From Paenibacillus sp. JJ-100 (GTDB taxonomy: Bacteria > Bacillota > Bacilli > Paenibacillales > Paenibacillaceae), in contig NZ_CAOJCM010000001.1 of assembly GCF_948329825.1 (NCBI RefSeq), positions 1,302,001 to 1,366,000 of the forward strand: 64,000 nucleotides of DNA, read 5' to 3'. The position numbers and the translations under genes were made by a program. The notes under the pieces are model-generated. The model had not been told where the DNA came from and ran no database searches. It saw only the letters and a program-made list of their open reading frames with translations. This document shows, piece after piece, positions 49,501-57,016 of the stretch (position 1 is its first letter; each line of letters starts with the position of its first letter).

Positions 49501-52481
49501 AGTTTAATGTACCGGATGAAAACCCGCTTAAGCCTGAACTCATCAGTCCGAATCAGAATCAGACCAATGTCGGGACAAATGCGAATCTAACCGTTAGAGT
49601 CCAGGACCCCGATGCTGATTCAATGAATGTCACGTTTTACAAGGGATACCTCTATGACAGTCATCAGACTGACAGGTTCGCAGGTTACCTGAACACTTCC
49701 GATACAGAGCCTCCTAAACAGAAGATCCCTGTGGGAGAAAAGGCAATGGAAGCGGAAGATTATAAGAAAATTTCGGCGGTGGATGGGAATTATCTGGTGA
49801 ACGACTCCATTGAGCAATTTCCTTATCAACGCTTTGAAGTCAAACTTGACCCATCCATCCGTAACACAGATCGTGTGGAGATTGAATGGCAAGGTAAATC
49901 TCTTGAAGGGCGTAAAGTCAGCTTGTACGCGTGGAGTGAGAAAGAAAGTAAGTGGAAACAGTTGGATCAGGTGATTGCAGGTGAAGAGGATTTCGGATTA
50001 AACAGCGTTGTTCAGGCAGGAGATTATGCTCATGATGGTACAATTCAGGTTATGGTACAAGATGAACTTGCAGAGCAGGTAAATATGGCAAGCAGTTCAT
50101 CGCAACCTGAGTCGCAAGATGATTATGATTTCTCCTTTATCTGGATGTCAGACACTCAGTACTACTCTGAAAGTTATCCACACATCTATCAGAAAATGGT
50201 GAAGTGGATCACCGAACAAAAAGAAAAAATGAACATTAAATACGTCATTCATACCGGTGATGTGGTGGATGAAGCAGATCAGGAGTATCAATGGATCGAA
50301 GCTGATGAGAACATGAAAGTGCTTGAAGATGCTTCCATTCCGTATGGACTTCTTGCTGGTAATCATGATGTTGGACATCAGGATAATGATTACAGCAAGT
50401 TCCAGGAATATTTCGGCGCTCATCGTTTTGCTAACCAATCGGTATATGGTGATTCATACGAGAACAATCGCGGACATTATGATCTCGTTTCCGCTGGCGG
50501 GAATGATTTTATCATCGTATACATGGGTTGGGGGCTTGGAGAGAAAGAGATTGATTGGATGAACGAGGTTGTCTCCAGATATCCGGAACGGAAGGCAATT
50601 CTCTGTCTGCACGAATATTTGCTAGTCTCCAATAATCGTTCGCCGATCGCAGATCAAATTTTCGAGAAAGTGGTTAAACCCAATAAAAATGTGATAGCTG
50701 CCCTTTCAGGTCATTACCATGATTCTGAACTAAAAGTGGACCCGATTGACGATGATGGTGATGGCATTCCTGATCGTAATGTGTATCAAATGCTGGCAGA
50801 TTACCAAGGTGCTCCTGAGGGCGGATTAGGTTATATGCGACTGATGCAGTTTGATATGAAAAACAACAAACTTCACATCAAAACATATTCGCCTTATCTG
50901 GATGACTATAACTATTATGATCCAGCCATCGATAAAGGAAAAGATGAGTTCAGTCTGGATCTTGGCTTGGCGCCAGCTACGAAACGCGTTGCAACAGACT
51001 ATATCGGTGTCAAGGTCTATAGCGATGAGAAGATTGGGTCCAAAAATGATGTTGCAAGCGGAGCTCAGGCGACAGTCTCTTGGAGAGGCCTTCCAAGCAA
51101 CAGCCAGCAACAGTGGTATGTCAAAGTGGAGGACGAGAACAGCGGTTCAGTATTATCTGATATATGGAGTTTCTATACGGGAACTCGTTCACCAGAAGAA
51201 CCAGCACCAGGTCATGGGGGAGGAAACAACAACGCTCCTAATCCAGGAACGTCTATTGGAACACCAAGCAATGGTACGGCCGGAAGCAATAATCCAACAC
51301 CGCCTCATCCAGATCAAGGCAAGCTCACACTAATCCGAAGCGAAGATGGAACTTACCGTGTTGAATCGTCATTGCTTGAGCAAGCTGTTGCTTCAGCTGC
51401 TGATGCGAACGTTACAATTAGCCTTGAAGTCAGTGACTCTAATCCTGGAGCTTCCTTTGATCTTTATCTCCCTGCAAAAGCAGTGAAGAAGGCAAAATCC
51501 AGTGGAAAGTCCATCCGAATTATCACACCAGCGATGCAGGTTACAATCTCTCCAAAAGCTATACCACAGCGCTTGGAAGATGAACAACAGCTGATCATTC
51601 GCCTAAACAGTTTGAAGGATGTAGACAACGTTAAAGCGAACTTAGATCTTCTGTCGACCCGTGCGTCGTACGTACAAACCGGCATTATGCACTCACTGCG
51701 TATGTTCATTCTCGAAGGTGATCGTGAAAGTGACATCCCAACCTTCGATCATGCCATTCTCGTTAAACTAATGTTAACCGCAGAACAATGGAAGAAGTTC
51801 CAATCCGAATATGCGGGAGTATATCGAGTTTCAGAGAATGGACAGAACGTCCAGTACCATGGTGGTACATTTAAGGACAATAGCGTAACTTTCGAAGCGG
51901 AACAACCAGGTGTATACACCATTATGGAGTACCGCAAAATGTTCGCTGATATGAAGACGTCCTGGGCAGCATCATATGTTGGCATGTTAACTGCGAAACA
52001 TCTGATTCAGGGGATGGACAATCAAAATTATGGACCGGCCCTAAAAGTAAATCGTGGTGATTTTATCACATTGATTATGCGAGCGGCTGGAGTATCCTCA
52101 GATACGCAGTCATCAGCATATACAGATGTCCCGGCGGATGCGTATTTTGGATCAGCCATTGCAGAAGCAACTAAGCTTGGAATCGTGCAAGGATATGGAA
52201 ATCTATTCAAGCCGAAGAAGTCCATTACCCGAGAAGAAGCGGCTGTAATATTAATGAAAGCCTCGAAGCTATTCCATATTCAAGATGCTGGTTCAGGAAA
52301 GACGACTACCCCATTCTCCGATAGGGATCAAGTATCCTCATGGGCAAAAGAAGCTGTAGAACGTGTAAATGAGCTGGGCATTATGACAGGAAAAGCCGGT
52401 CTTCGCTTTGATCCAAAAGCAGAAGTTACACGGGCAGAACTGGCTAAAATGGTGTATGAACTGATTCATCTCCAGAAGTAG
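46563..52481 (+). CDS. Giant secreted S-layer protein: two lamin-tail domains, metallophosphoesterase, SLH x3
   Basis: A 1972-residue exported protein. Signal peptide about 1-37; lamin-tail (LTD) domains at about 91-235 and 378-565, which begin with near-identical LLITEMVP and LLITEVVP and share DAYEYVEVYNNTD; several Ig-like sandwiches (about 580-1130); a calcineurin-like metallophosphoesterase at about 1185-1420 with metal motifs MSDTQ, HTGDVVDEADQ, LAGNHDVG and LSGHYHDSEL; a Gly/Asn/Pro linker at about 1542-1590; then three SLH domains at about 1792-1972 that anchor it to cell-wall polysaccharide. It starts at TTG 46563 with AAAGGAG 12 bases upstream. The substrate is unknown (phosphodiester, nucleotide or teichoic/glycan phosphate). 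Divergent from a YesN-linked importer. Confidence 0.9.
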   Translation: MSKRNLFQRSVSIAVLSSMVMATGLPSITTIPATHAEAPSFAEQSNTLTNPPSNTSEVGQIATDSTPATEPYAVPETVYGPNTSLTQQSTGPDLLITEMVPDTSNLPNSSTDAYEYVEVYNNTDHEINFKDYVFFYNNKDTWKLDAGKDVIIPARSPIVFWIMNGSNQGLTAEQFNSNFGTTLVEDQHLFRIQGGGGMANGNARSIVIRDVANESIVSAAYEPAHVKANMGIFFKHPASGTTQMTVMDDSGKQPGTPGIIDPQQAVPPVVDEGSQTIIEHSTPVDALQVQDFVVKARIKNLSTEADGSKAAVKLLYKTPSQNRYTVLTMSSVNNSDEYAATIPASMLVEPQLLYRIQTGSVEQSYSASIQMESYDSSKTPTLLITEVVPNTTNMPGTSSDAYEYIEVYNNTDQPIHFKNYSLYYRYPDKGPTGDVAWRSENPDFVIPAQEPVVFWIKNSANATYDETDFNQFYQTSLVPNVTLHSIQSDGMANSGRRALVIKSNTGKEVSSAYYDADQAYETGTKGDETKENKAITYTYPLNGSGVMIKSGSGVAAPTPGKIDLSQKPSQPVHVEQDLVPPTVTDMTKTTSVDQSKTLELIADARDNREVTSVDVYVRSDKDTEFLRRRLTEDFNDTMYHYTLSSAELIGRKRIEYYFVVSDGLNETQSDTMSISITGGASDDPLRLNVKDQDILHGTHILKGTSQSKSTPVKLRINNKLVPENSTSGALEHDAYFVFEAVNVDYYFKNSVTMGPPELEDKTILYTFMNPIPTYTTLSFPIASEKLVQGDNVIYIRAGSKTSPFDKRPEENKDDFEIKNVRLLLADGTEIWDPAYAEKEKQMKMGDSVGKSESIGFHFELKAEQMKATAYAWDTTSVPDGTHQVTVSDGGDEVTAEVLVDNTAPVIKPTLEENKTYRGPFVINAQIEDEIAGVDQVTVKLDGKTIDLPLHTSSGKMSAGKHILQIQATDRAQNTSEKTVQFNVPDENPLKPELISPNQNQTNVGTNANLTVRVQDPDADSMNVTFYKGYLYDSHQTDRFAGYLNTSDTEPPKQKIPVGEKAMEAEDYKKISAVDGNYLVNDSIEQFPYQRFEVKLDPSIRNTDRVEIEWQGKSLEGRKVSLYAWSEKESKWKQLDQVIAGEEDFGLNSVVQAGDYAHDGTIQVMVQDELAEQVNMASSSSQPESQDDYDFSFIWMSDTQYYSESYPHIYQKMVKWITEQKEKMNIKYVIHTGDVVDEADQEYQWIEADENMKVLEDASIPYGLLAGNHDVGHQDNDYSKFQEYFGAHRFANQSVYGDSYENNRGHYDLVSAGGNDFIIVYMGWGLGEKEIDWMNEVVSRYPERKAILCLHEYLLVSNNRSPIADQIFEKVVKPNKNVIAALSGHYHDSELKVDPIDDDGDGIPDRNVYQMLADYQGAPEGGLGYMRLMQFDMKNNKLHIKTYSPYLDDYNYYDPAIDKGKDEFSLDLGLAPATKRVATDYIGVKVYSDEKIGSKNDVASGAQATVSWRGLPSNSQQQWYVKVEDENSGSVLSDIWSFYTGTRSPEEPAPGHGGGNNNAPNPGTSIGTPSNGTAGSNNPTPPHPDQGKLTLIRSEDGTYRVESSLLEQAVASAADANVTISLEVSDSNPGASFDLYLPAKAVKKAKSSGKSIRIITPAMQVTISPKAIPQRLEDEQQLIIRLNSLKDVDNVKANLDLLSTRASYVQTGIMHSLRMFILEGDRESDIPTFDHAILVKLMLTAEQWKKFQSEYAGVYRVSENGQNVQYHGGTFKDNSVTFEAEQPGVYTIMEYRKMFADMKTSWAASYVGMLTAKHLIQGMDNQNYGPALKVNRGDFITLIMRAAGVSSDTQSSAYTDVPADAYFGSAIAEATKLGIVQGYGNLFKPKKSITREEAAVILMKASKLFHIQDAGSGKTTTPFSDRDQVSSWAKEAVERVNELGIMTGKAGLRFDPKAEVTRAELAKMVYELIHLQK

Positions 52482-52526
52482 AAGATATCGAATCGTAGAG
52501 CCATAGATACATCTCGCAAGTACATC

Positions 52527-52553
52527 AAAAGCCGCTGAAAAGCGGCTTTTTTT
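52527..52553 (+). terminator. Terminator after the SLH gene
   Basis: AAAAGCCGCT pairs with AGCGGCTTTT around GAAA, followed by TTT. Confidence 0.9.
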
Positions 52554-52579
52554 GTTCATACTCCATTGATTCAGCATTC

Positions 52580-52622
52580 TTGAGGATATCGTAAAGTTCC
52601 GGTATAGTACAAGTACATGTAA
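52580..52622 (+). promoter_or_regulatory. Promoter with palindrome before the NmrA-like gene
   Basis: TTGAGG (52580-52585) and TATAGT (52603-52608) have a 17-base spacer. TACA/TGTA at about 52608-52621 form a palindrome around AGTAC overlapping the start region, of the kind used by HxlR-family repressors; none is encoded nearby. Confidence 0.5.
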
Positions 52623-52677
52623 CAGTAAGAGATATACTAAGGCGGATCGAGTGATTACAACATCAGGAGGTACATGA

Positions 52678-53298
52678 ATGCACATTTTAATACTAGGAGC
52701 GACGGGAAGAGTCGGGAGTAAGGTTCTAACAACCGCTCTTCAAGAAGGTCATCACGTCACTGCATTGGTCCGTACACCGGACAAAATAAAACATCAGCAT
52801 GAGCATCTGACGATTATTCAGGGAAATGTGCTGGAACTTCAAGATCTTCGCCGCGCCATACGTGGAGCAGAAGCGGTAATCAGTGCGTTGAATACGGATG
52901 GAGGAACTACACTTTCGGAGTACGTCCCTCTACTCATTGATGCCATGATGGAAGAAGGTGTACAGCGTATCATTACGGTGGGAACAGCGGGTATCCTGCA
53001 GAGTCGAACCGAGCCTGAAAAATTTCGGTATCAATCTAATGAATCCAAGCGCAAATCGACTCGTGCAGCCGAGGAACATGAACGAGTGTATCAACTGTTA
53101 CAACAATCCACTCTGGATTGGACGATTGTGTGCCCGACATATTTACCAGACGGGGAACGAGTGGGAAACTACCGGGTAGAGCGTGATGTATTACCCGAGG
53201 GTGGCTCTAAAATTTCTGTTGGGGATACTGCGGAGTTTACCTATCGTCAACTCACCGATCACCAATTCGTGAACTCACGTGTGGGCATATCCTATTGA
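52678..53298 (+). CDS. NmrA-like NAD(P)-binding oxidoreductase
   Basis: A 206-residue atypical short-chain dehydrogenase. The N-terminal GATGRVGSK motif (LILGATGRVGSKVLTTAL) binds NAD(P). The substrate side (ITVGTAGILQS, WTIVCPTYLPDGERVGNYRVERD) resembles NmrA/SDR_a5 proteins, many of which act as quinone or redox sensors rather than dehydrogenases with a YxxxK pair. AGGAGGT lies 7 bases before the ATG. A promoter with a palindromic box precedes it. Function beyond NAD(P) binding is unknown. Confidence 0.85.
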   Translation: MHILILGATGRVGSKVLTTALQEGHHVTALVRTPDKIKHQHEHLTIIQGNVLELQDLRRAIRGAEAVISALNTDGGTTLSEYVPLLIDAMMEEGVQRIITVGTAGILQSRTEPEKFRYQSNESKRKSTRAAEEHERVYQLLQQSTLDWTIVCPTYLPDGERVGNYRVERDVLPEGGSKISVGDTAEFTYRQLTDHQFVNSRVGISY

Positions 53299-53319
53299 GA
53301 TGGCTACGTTAGCCAGTAA

Positions 53320-53409
53320 GGCGACTACGAACTCTTGCAAACGATAACAGCTGGCGTGCTGCCGGATGTAGCTGTAGTTGTGAATGTCTACTTAAAATTT
53401 AATAGATAG
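53320..53409 (+). other. Short open stretch resembling a binding-protein fragment
   Basis: Between the two dehydrogenases, one frame reads GDYELLQTITAGVLPDVAVVV then NVYLKFNR and stop. The LQTxxAG..PDV pattern occurs in solute-binding proteins, so this may be a leftover from a lost gene. No start or site supports it as a gene. Confidence 0.2.
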
Positions 53410-53419
53410 AGGTGTAACG

Positions 53420-54175
53420 ATGACTCCTGTTATAAGAAAGGTTGCAATCATCACGGGTGCCAGTGACACAAGAGATATGGGAAGTGCTTTTTGTCGCAAG
53501 TTAGCTTCTAGAGGAGTGGATGTTTTTTTTACACACTGGAAGGCTGATCCTGATTATATCATTGCATTACACAATGAAATCGAGGACCTGGGTGTCTGCT
53601 GCGCGTCAATCGAGATCGATCTATCCGACCGCCATGCTGCGCGTCACGTGTATGAAAGTGCCACAGAAAAGCTGGGGCAGCCTTCCATATTGATAAATAA
53701 TGCGGCTTATGGTGTGAACACAGATTACAGCTCTTTTGATGCTGAATTAATGGACAATCATTATGCTGTTAATATGAGATCCACTTTCCTATTGTGTACG
53801 GAATTCGCTCGTGGTTTCGAAAAATCCAATCTGACATCAGGCAGAATTATTAACATGACGTCTGGACAAGACCTAGCACCGATGCCCGGTGAATTGGCAT
53901 ATGTTGCGACCAAGGGGGCGATCTCAGCCTTTACCAAGTCTTTATCCAGCGAGCTTGCCCCACTAGGAATAACCGTTAATGCTGTAAATCCGGGTCCGAC
54001 CGATACCACTTGGATGGATGACTCCATTCGTCATTCCCTACTGCCTCAATTTCCACTGGGACGGATTGGAACACCTGAAGATGCAGCCAACATCATTGAT
54101 TTTCTGGTCAGTGAGGCTGGAGCTTGGATTACTGGTCAGGTCATTCATTCAGAAGGTGGGTTTATGCGAGGGTAA
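53420..54175 (+). CDS. Short-chain dehydrogenase/reductase
   Basis: A 251-residue classical SDR. The Rossmann cofactor site reads GASDTRDMG in place of the usual TGxxxGIG glycines, then DLSD and NNAAYG. The catalytic set is present: Ser of NMTSGQ, then YVATK, and the following NAVNPGPTDT and GxVIHSEGG C-terminus. FabG-like enzymes with this altered glycine loop are often annotated as 3-oxoacyl-ACP reductases, but the substrate here is unknown. AGAGGTG lies before the ATG. It forms a possible cluster with the NmrA-like gene upstream. Confidence 0.85.
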   Translation: MTPVIRKVAIITGASDTRDMGSAFCRKLASRGVDVFFTHWKADPDYIIALHNEIEDLGVCCASIEIDLSDRHAARHVYESATEKLGQPSILINNAAYGVNTDYSSFDAELMDNHYAVNMRSTFLLCTEFARGFEKSNLTSGRIINMTSGQDLAPMPGELAYVATKGAISAFTKSLSSELAPLGITVNAVNPGPTDTTWMDDSIRHSLLPQFPLGRIGTPEDAANIIDFLVSEAGAWITGQVIHSEGGFMRG

Positions 54176-54211
54176 TTCATCTTCATTAACATGAAAGATT
54201 GGTGAGCTAAA

Positions 54212-54433
54212 ATGAGTACATATATGATTGGGATTGACCTGGGCGGTACCAGCATTAAATCAGCAATTTTCAATATGGAATTCGAAAAAATCCACGAACG
54301 AAGCGATCCTACAGAAGCAATCAAAGGTCCTGACTATGTTCTGAATAAAATAGTAAAGATCTCACAAGAGATGATGTTATATGAGGGTAAAAAGGTAATT
54401 GATCATAATGCTAAAAAAGGAGGCAGCCACTAA
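54212..54433 (+). pseudogene. Truncated ROK-family kinase N-terminus
   Basis: The 73-residue frame starts as a ROK sugar kinase/regulator (MIGIDLGGTSIKSAIF, the ATP-binding phosphate 1 motif) and continues through the usual first helix region (EKIHERSDPTEAIKGPDYVLNKIVKISQEMML). It then ends in an unrelated tail. A full ROK protein is about 300 residues, so the phosphate 2 region, Zn motif and sugar site are missing. The last bases are the A tract and left arm of the minus-strand terminator of the AAA gene, so a deletion joined the two. It cannot be an active kinase. Confidence 0.75.
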
Positions 54434-54454
54434 CGTTATTGTTTAGCTACCTCC
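54413..54454 (-). terminator. Terminator of the AAA ATPase gene
   Basis: Read on the minus strand, GGAGGTAGC pairs with GCTGCCTCC, followed by TTTTTT. It overlaps the 3' end of the truncated ROK gene. Confidence 0.75.
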
Positions 54455-54507
54455 TCGTTGTAGATCAGCAATGAATCGGCAATCAGCGGGGCTTCAGTCT
54501 GAATTCT

Positions 54508-55272
54508 TTAGTCCGCCTCAGATTCATCAAACAACTGCTGAATCATCTTATCCTTATTGTTCAGAAACTCCTTCATAATCAGATAATGATCTGTATCTTC
54601 CAATGTCTGAACCTCAATGCCATCAGAACTCAGGTTATATATTGTTGAATCTGGATACGCCATTAGAATGGGGGAATGAGTCGCAATGATGAATTGCGAT
54701 TTCTGCTGCACAAGCTCATGAATTCGAGCAAGCATGGCCATCTGTCGAAGCGGTGATAGTGCTGCCTCAGGCTCATCTAGAATATATAGTCCTTGACCTC
54801 CGAACCGATGTACAAACGTAGCAAAAAAGGATTCCCCATGAGATTGCTCATGCAGCGATTTTCCTCCGTATGAATCTTTAATAGGACGTCCAAACGAGGG
54901 CCCACTATCGAGTTCATCAATCGTTGTCGCAAGATTATAATAACTTTCGGCTCTGAAGAAGAATCCATCCCTGGGTCGCTGAGTGCCTTTTACCAATTGA
55001 ATATAATCATACAAGTCTGAATGTGTGGCCTTTGTAGAAAATGAAAAATTCATGGTCCCACCTTCGGGATTAAATCCCCATGAAACAGCGATCGATTCCA
55101 TTAGCGTAGACTTCCCCATGCCGTTTTCACCAACAATATAAGTAACCTTAGGATGGAGATCCAGGCTATTCAGGTTTCGGACTACCGACAGGTCAAAAGG
55201 GTATCTATCAAAGGCTGGAATTCGATCACGCTTGAGCCTGATTTGTCTTAAGTAAAACGGTGATACGTTCAA
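54508..55272 (-). CDS. Solitary AAA/ABC-type ATPase
   Basis: A 254-residue ATPase of the AAA_21/AAA_23 type. Walker A (YIVGENGMGKSTLMES), an ABC-like signature Ser-His-Gly-Glu-Ser (SHGESFF), Walker B (LYILDEPEAALSPLRQ) and a switch His (IIATHSPIL) are all present. There is no coiled-coil insert or TOPRIM domain, so it is not an OLD nuclease or RecF. Related stand-alone proteins are widespread in bacteria and their function is poorly defined; defence systems sometimes use such ATPases, but no partner nuclease is next to it here. The nearest genes are a broken ROK gene and a DinB-like protein. Confidence 0.85.
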   Translation of the reverse strand: MNVSPFYLRQIRLKRDRIPAFDRYPFDLSVVRNLNSLDLHPKVTYIVGENGMGKSTLMESIAVSWGFNPEGGTMNFSFSTKATHSDLYDYIQLVKGTQRPRDGFFFRAESYYNLATTIDELDSGPSFGRPIKDSYGGKSLHEQSHGESFFATFVHRFGGQGLYILDEPEAALSPLRQMAMLARIHELVQQKSQFIIATHSPILMAYPDSTIYNLSSDGIEVQTLEDTDHYLIMKEFLNNKDKMIQQLFDESEAD

Positions 55273-55332
55273 TTAAGTCACTCCCGATACATGTGTTTCT
55301 TATATTTAGCTTGGGCTTGCATCGTCTCACCA

Positions 55333-55854
55333 CTATACGCTTACTTCATATCGATCTCGAAGTACAGATACGTGATGTAGTTCATGTCCTGTGATTACCC
55401 ATGCGATAGAACGAGTAGAAGCTGGATAATTATTGGCAATCCCTCTACGCAGCCAGGCTTCCGGGCTAATCTGACGAAGCATCACGATAGTGGAGCGTCT
55501 GACCGCTGCATATTCTTCAGCAAGATGGTCAACAGTGTATAGATCAAAAGGGCGACCTGCCATAAATATATCCTGATCATATCCCGGAAGAGGTGTGGTA
55601 TCCCCTCTAGCGATGCGAAGGAGGCGGGTGCTCATAATACGTTCATTATCAATAAGGTGACCGAAGACCTCTTTGATACTCCATTTTCCCTCAGCATATC
55701 GGTAGTTCGCTTGTTCCTCTGTTAATGATTGAATTGCTTTATGTACCTGCTGGCCTTGCTGTTCCAGTAGCTCAATCACGTTACCTTCGGGAGTAAGTTT
55801 GATATATCCTTCATAGAAGGAAGCATATTCATCTTTACCAGGTTTTTCGTTCAT
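55333..55854 (-). CDS. DinB-family metal-binding protein
   Basis: A 173-residue four-helix protein of the DinB/YfiT type. The putative metal His residues are visible in EVFGHLIDNERIMS and VITGHELHHVSVLRD, with the typical W (KWSIKEVF) in between. Such proteins often act as thiol-dependent transferases (bacillithiol S-transferase-like) or stress proteins; the reaction here is unknown. The ATG at 55854 is chosen because AAAGGAG lies 7 bases upstream; the in-frame TTG at 55860 is too close to it. Confidence 0.85.
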   Translation of the reverse strand: MNEKPGKDEYASFYEGYIKLTPEGNVIELLEQQGQQVHKAIQSLTEEQANYRYAEGKWSIKEVFGHLIDNERIMSTRLLRIARGDTTPLPGYDQDIFMAGRPFDLYTVDHLAEEYAAVRRSTIVMLRQISPEAWLRRGIANNYPASTRSIAWVITGHELHHVSVLRDRYEVSV

Positions 55855-56097
55855 ATCCAATCTCCTTTTTCTCCATTGAATTTTTAGTTTATTTTACCAT
55901 TAATCATCATGGAACCGTAGAAGAAAATCAAAATATAGATTAATCAATGTGACTGCCCCCATAGCCCCATACAGGTCTCAACTTATTAGGATTGATCAAT
56001 AAAGAGACAGCATACATCATTGTTTCCATCGAACCCAAACCTTAAATTTATTAGAAAGATATACGCTAATTCATCTCAAGCTGCATCACATCTTAGA

Positions 56098-56871
56098 TTA
56101 TTTCGAAAAATGAATCTGTTGCTTATATCGCTTAGGTGATACTCCAGTGATTTTCTTGAACTGCCGGCAAAAATGCTCCACATTGCGGTATCCGCATCTG
56201 TCAGCAATTTCAACGACCGTATAGTGATAATGCCTAAGATATTCCTGTGCCAAACGAATTCGACTGTCGATCACATCATCCATGCACGACACACCAAAGG
56301 ACCGCTTATAAATGGATTGCAAGTACCCCGGACTGATATTCAACGTCTTTGCCATTTCAGCAACAGTCCATGGGTTACTCGGATCATTATGGATTGCTGT
56401 CCGGAGTTTCATGAGAGGATAATGCTGTGGGCTGATACTTTCTCGGACACAAGATTCTAGCATCTTATTGAAAAGGGTTCGAAGTAAATAATCGATCGAT
56501 GATTCATAGTATTCGTTTTGAAAAGAATGCTCCGTGACAAGTAATTGAAACAGCTTGTGACAGTATTCTGGATCGTTTAGGGCGAATGGCTCGCCCAGCG
56601 GTAAGGAAGTTGCCGTAATATATAACTCGTCCGTTTGAAAACGAATCCAATCATTCACATATCGATCCGCACAAGCGCGGTAATATATTTTGTGATGAGG
56701 CGGATAGAGTACAGCACAATATGGCGGATATTCTTTCAGTTCACCATCGATCCAGAATAGAGCAGGACTCTGTGTAATCACTAACAACCAGCAGTCATGA
56801 CCTTCTGGAATATCAAAAACAAAGGAACTGTGATGAGCGGCATCATACTCAACGTAGAATATGGTATTCAT
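56098..56871 (-). CDS. AraC-family regulator, divergent from a GH43 enzyme
   Basis: A 257-residue protein with an N-terminal cupin-like sensor (HSSFVFDIPEGHDCWLLVITQSPA, PPYCAVLYPPHHKIYY) and a C-terminal two-helix-turn-helix AraC domain (NPWTVAEMAKTLNISPGYLQSIYKRSFGVS, YTVVEIADRCGYRNVEHFCRQFKKITGVSPKRYK). GTAGGTGA lies before the ATG. It shares a 146-base control region with the following GH43 gene and is probably its activator. From 55855 to 56097 I see no gene. Confidence 0.9.
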   Translation of the reverse strand: MNTIFYVEYDAAHHSSFVFDIPEGHDCWLLVITQSPALFWIDGELKEYPPYCAVLYPPHHKIYYRACADRYVNDWIRFQTDELYITATSLPLGEPFALNDPEYCHKLFQLLVTEHSFQNEYYESSIDYLLRTLFNKMLESCVRESISPQHYPLMKLRTAIHNDPSNPWTVAEMAKTLNISPGYLQSIYKRSFGVSCMDDVIDSRIRLAQEYLRHYHYTVVEIADRCGYRNVEHFCRQFKKITGVSPKRYKQQIHFSK

Positions 56872-56900
56872 TGTTTATCACCTACTAGAATGTCATCGAT

Positions 56901-56914
56901 TGTAAACGCTCTTA
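56901..56914. promoter_or_regulatory. Candidate cre site and promoter before the GH43 gene
   Basis: TGTAAACGCTCTTA matches the CcpA box consensus in its first half. TTATCA at 56912 and TATTAT at about 56934 (16-base spacer) could be the GH43 promoter, so the cre site lies next to the -35 region. Confidence 0.4.
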
Positions 56915-57016
56915 TCAAGGCGCAACTCTTCTATATTATACGAGAGTTATTATCAGCACAACAGCACAAACTGTCTTCCGAATTAGATAAAACACTACAT
57001 AAGGGGTGCTTAAAGA

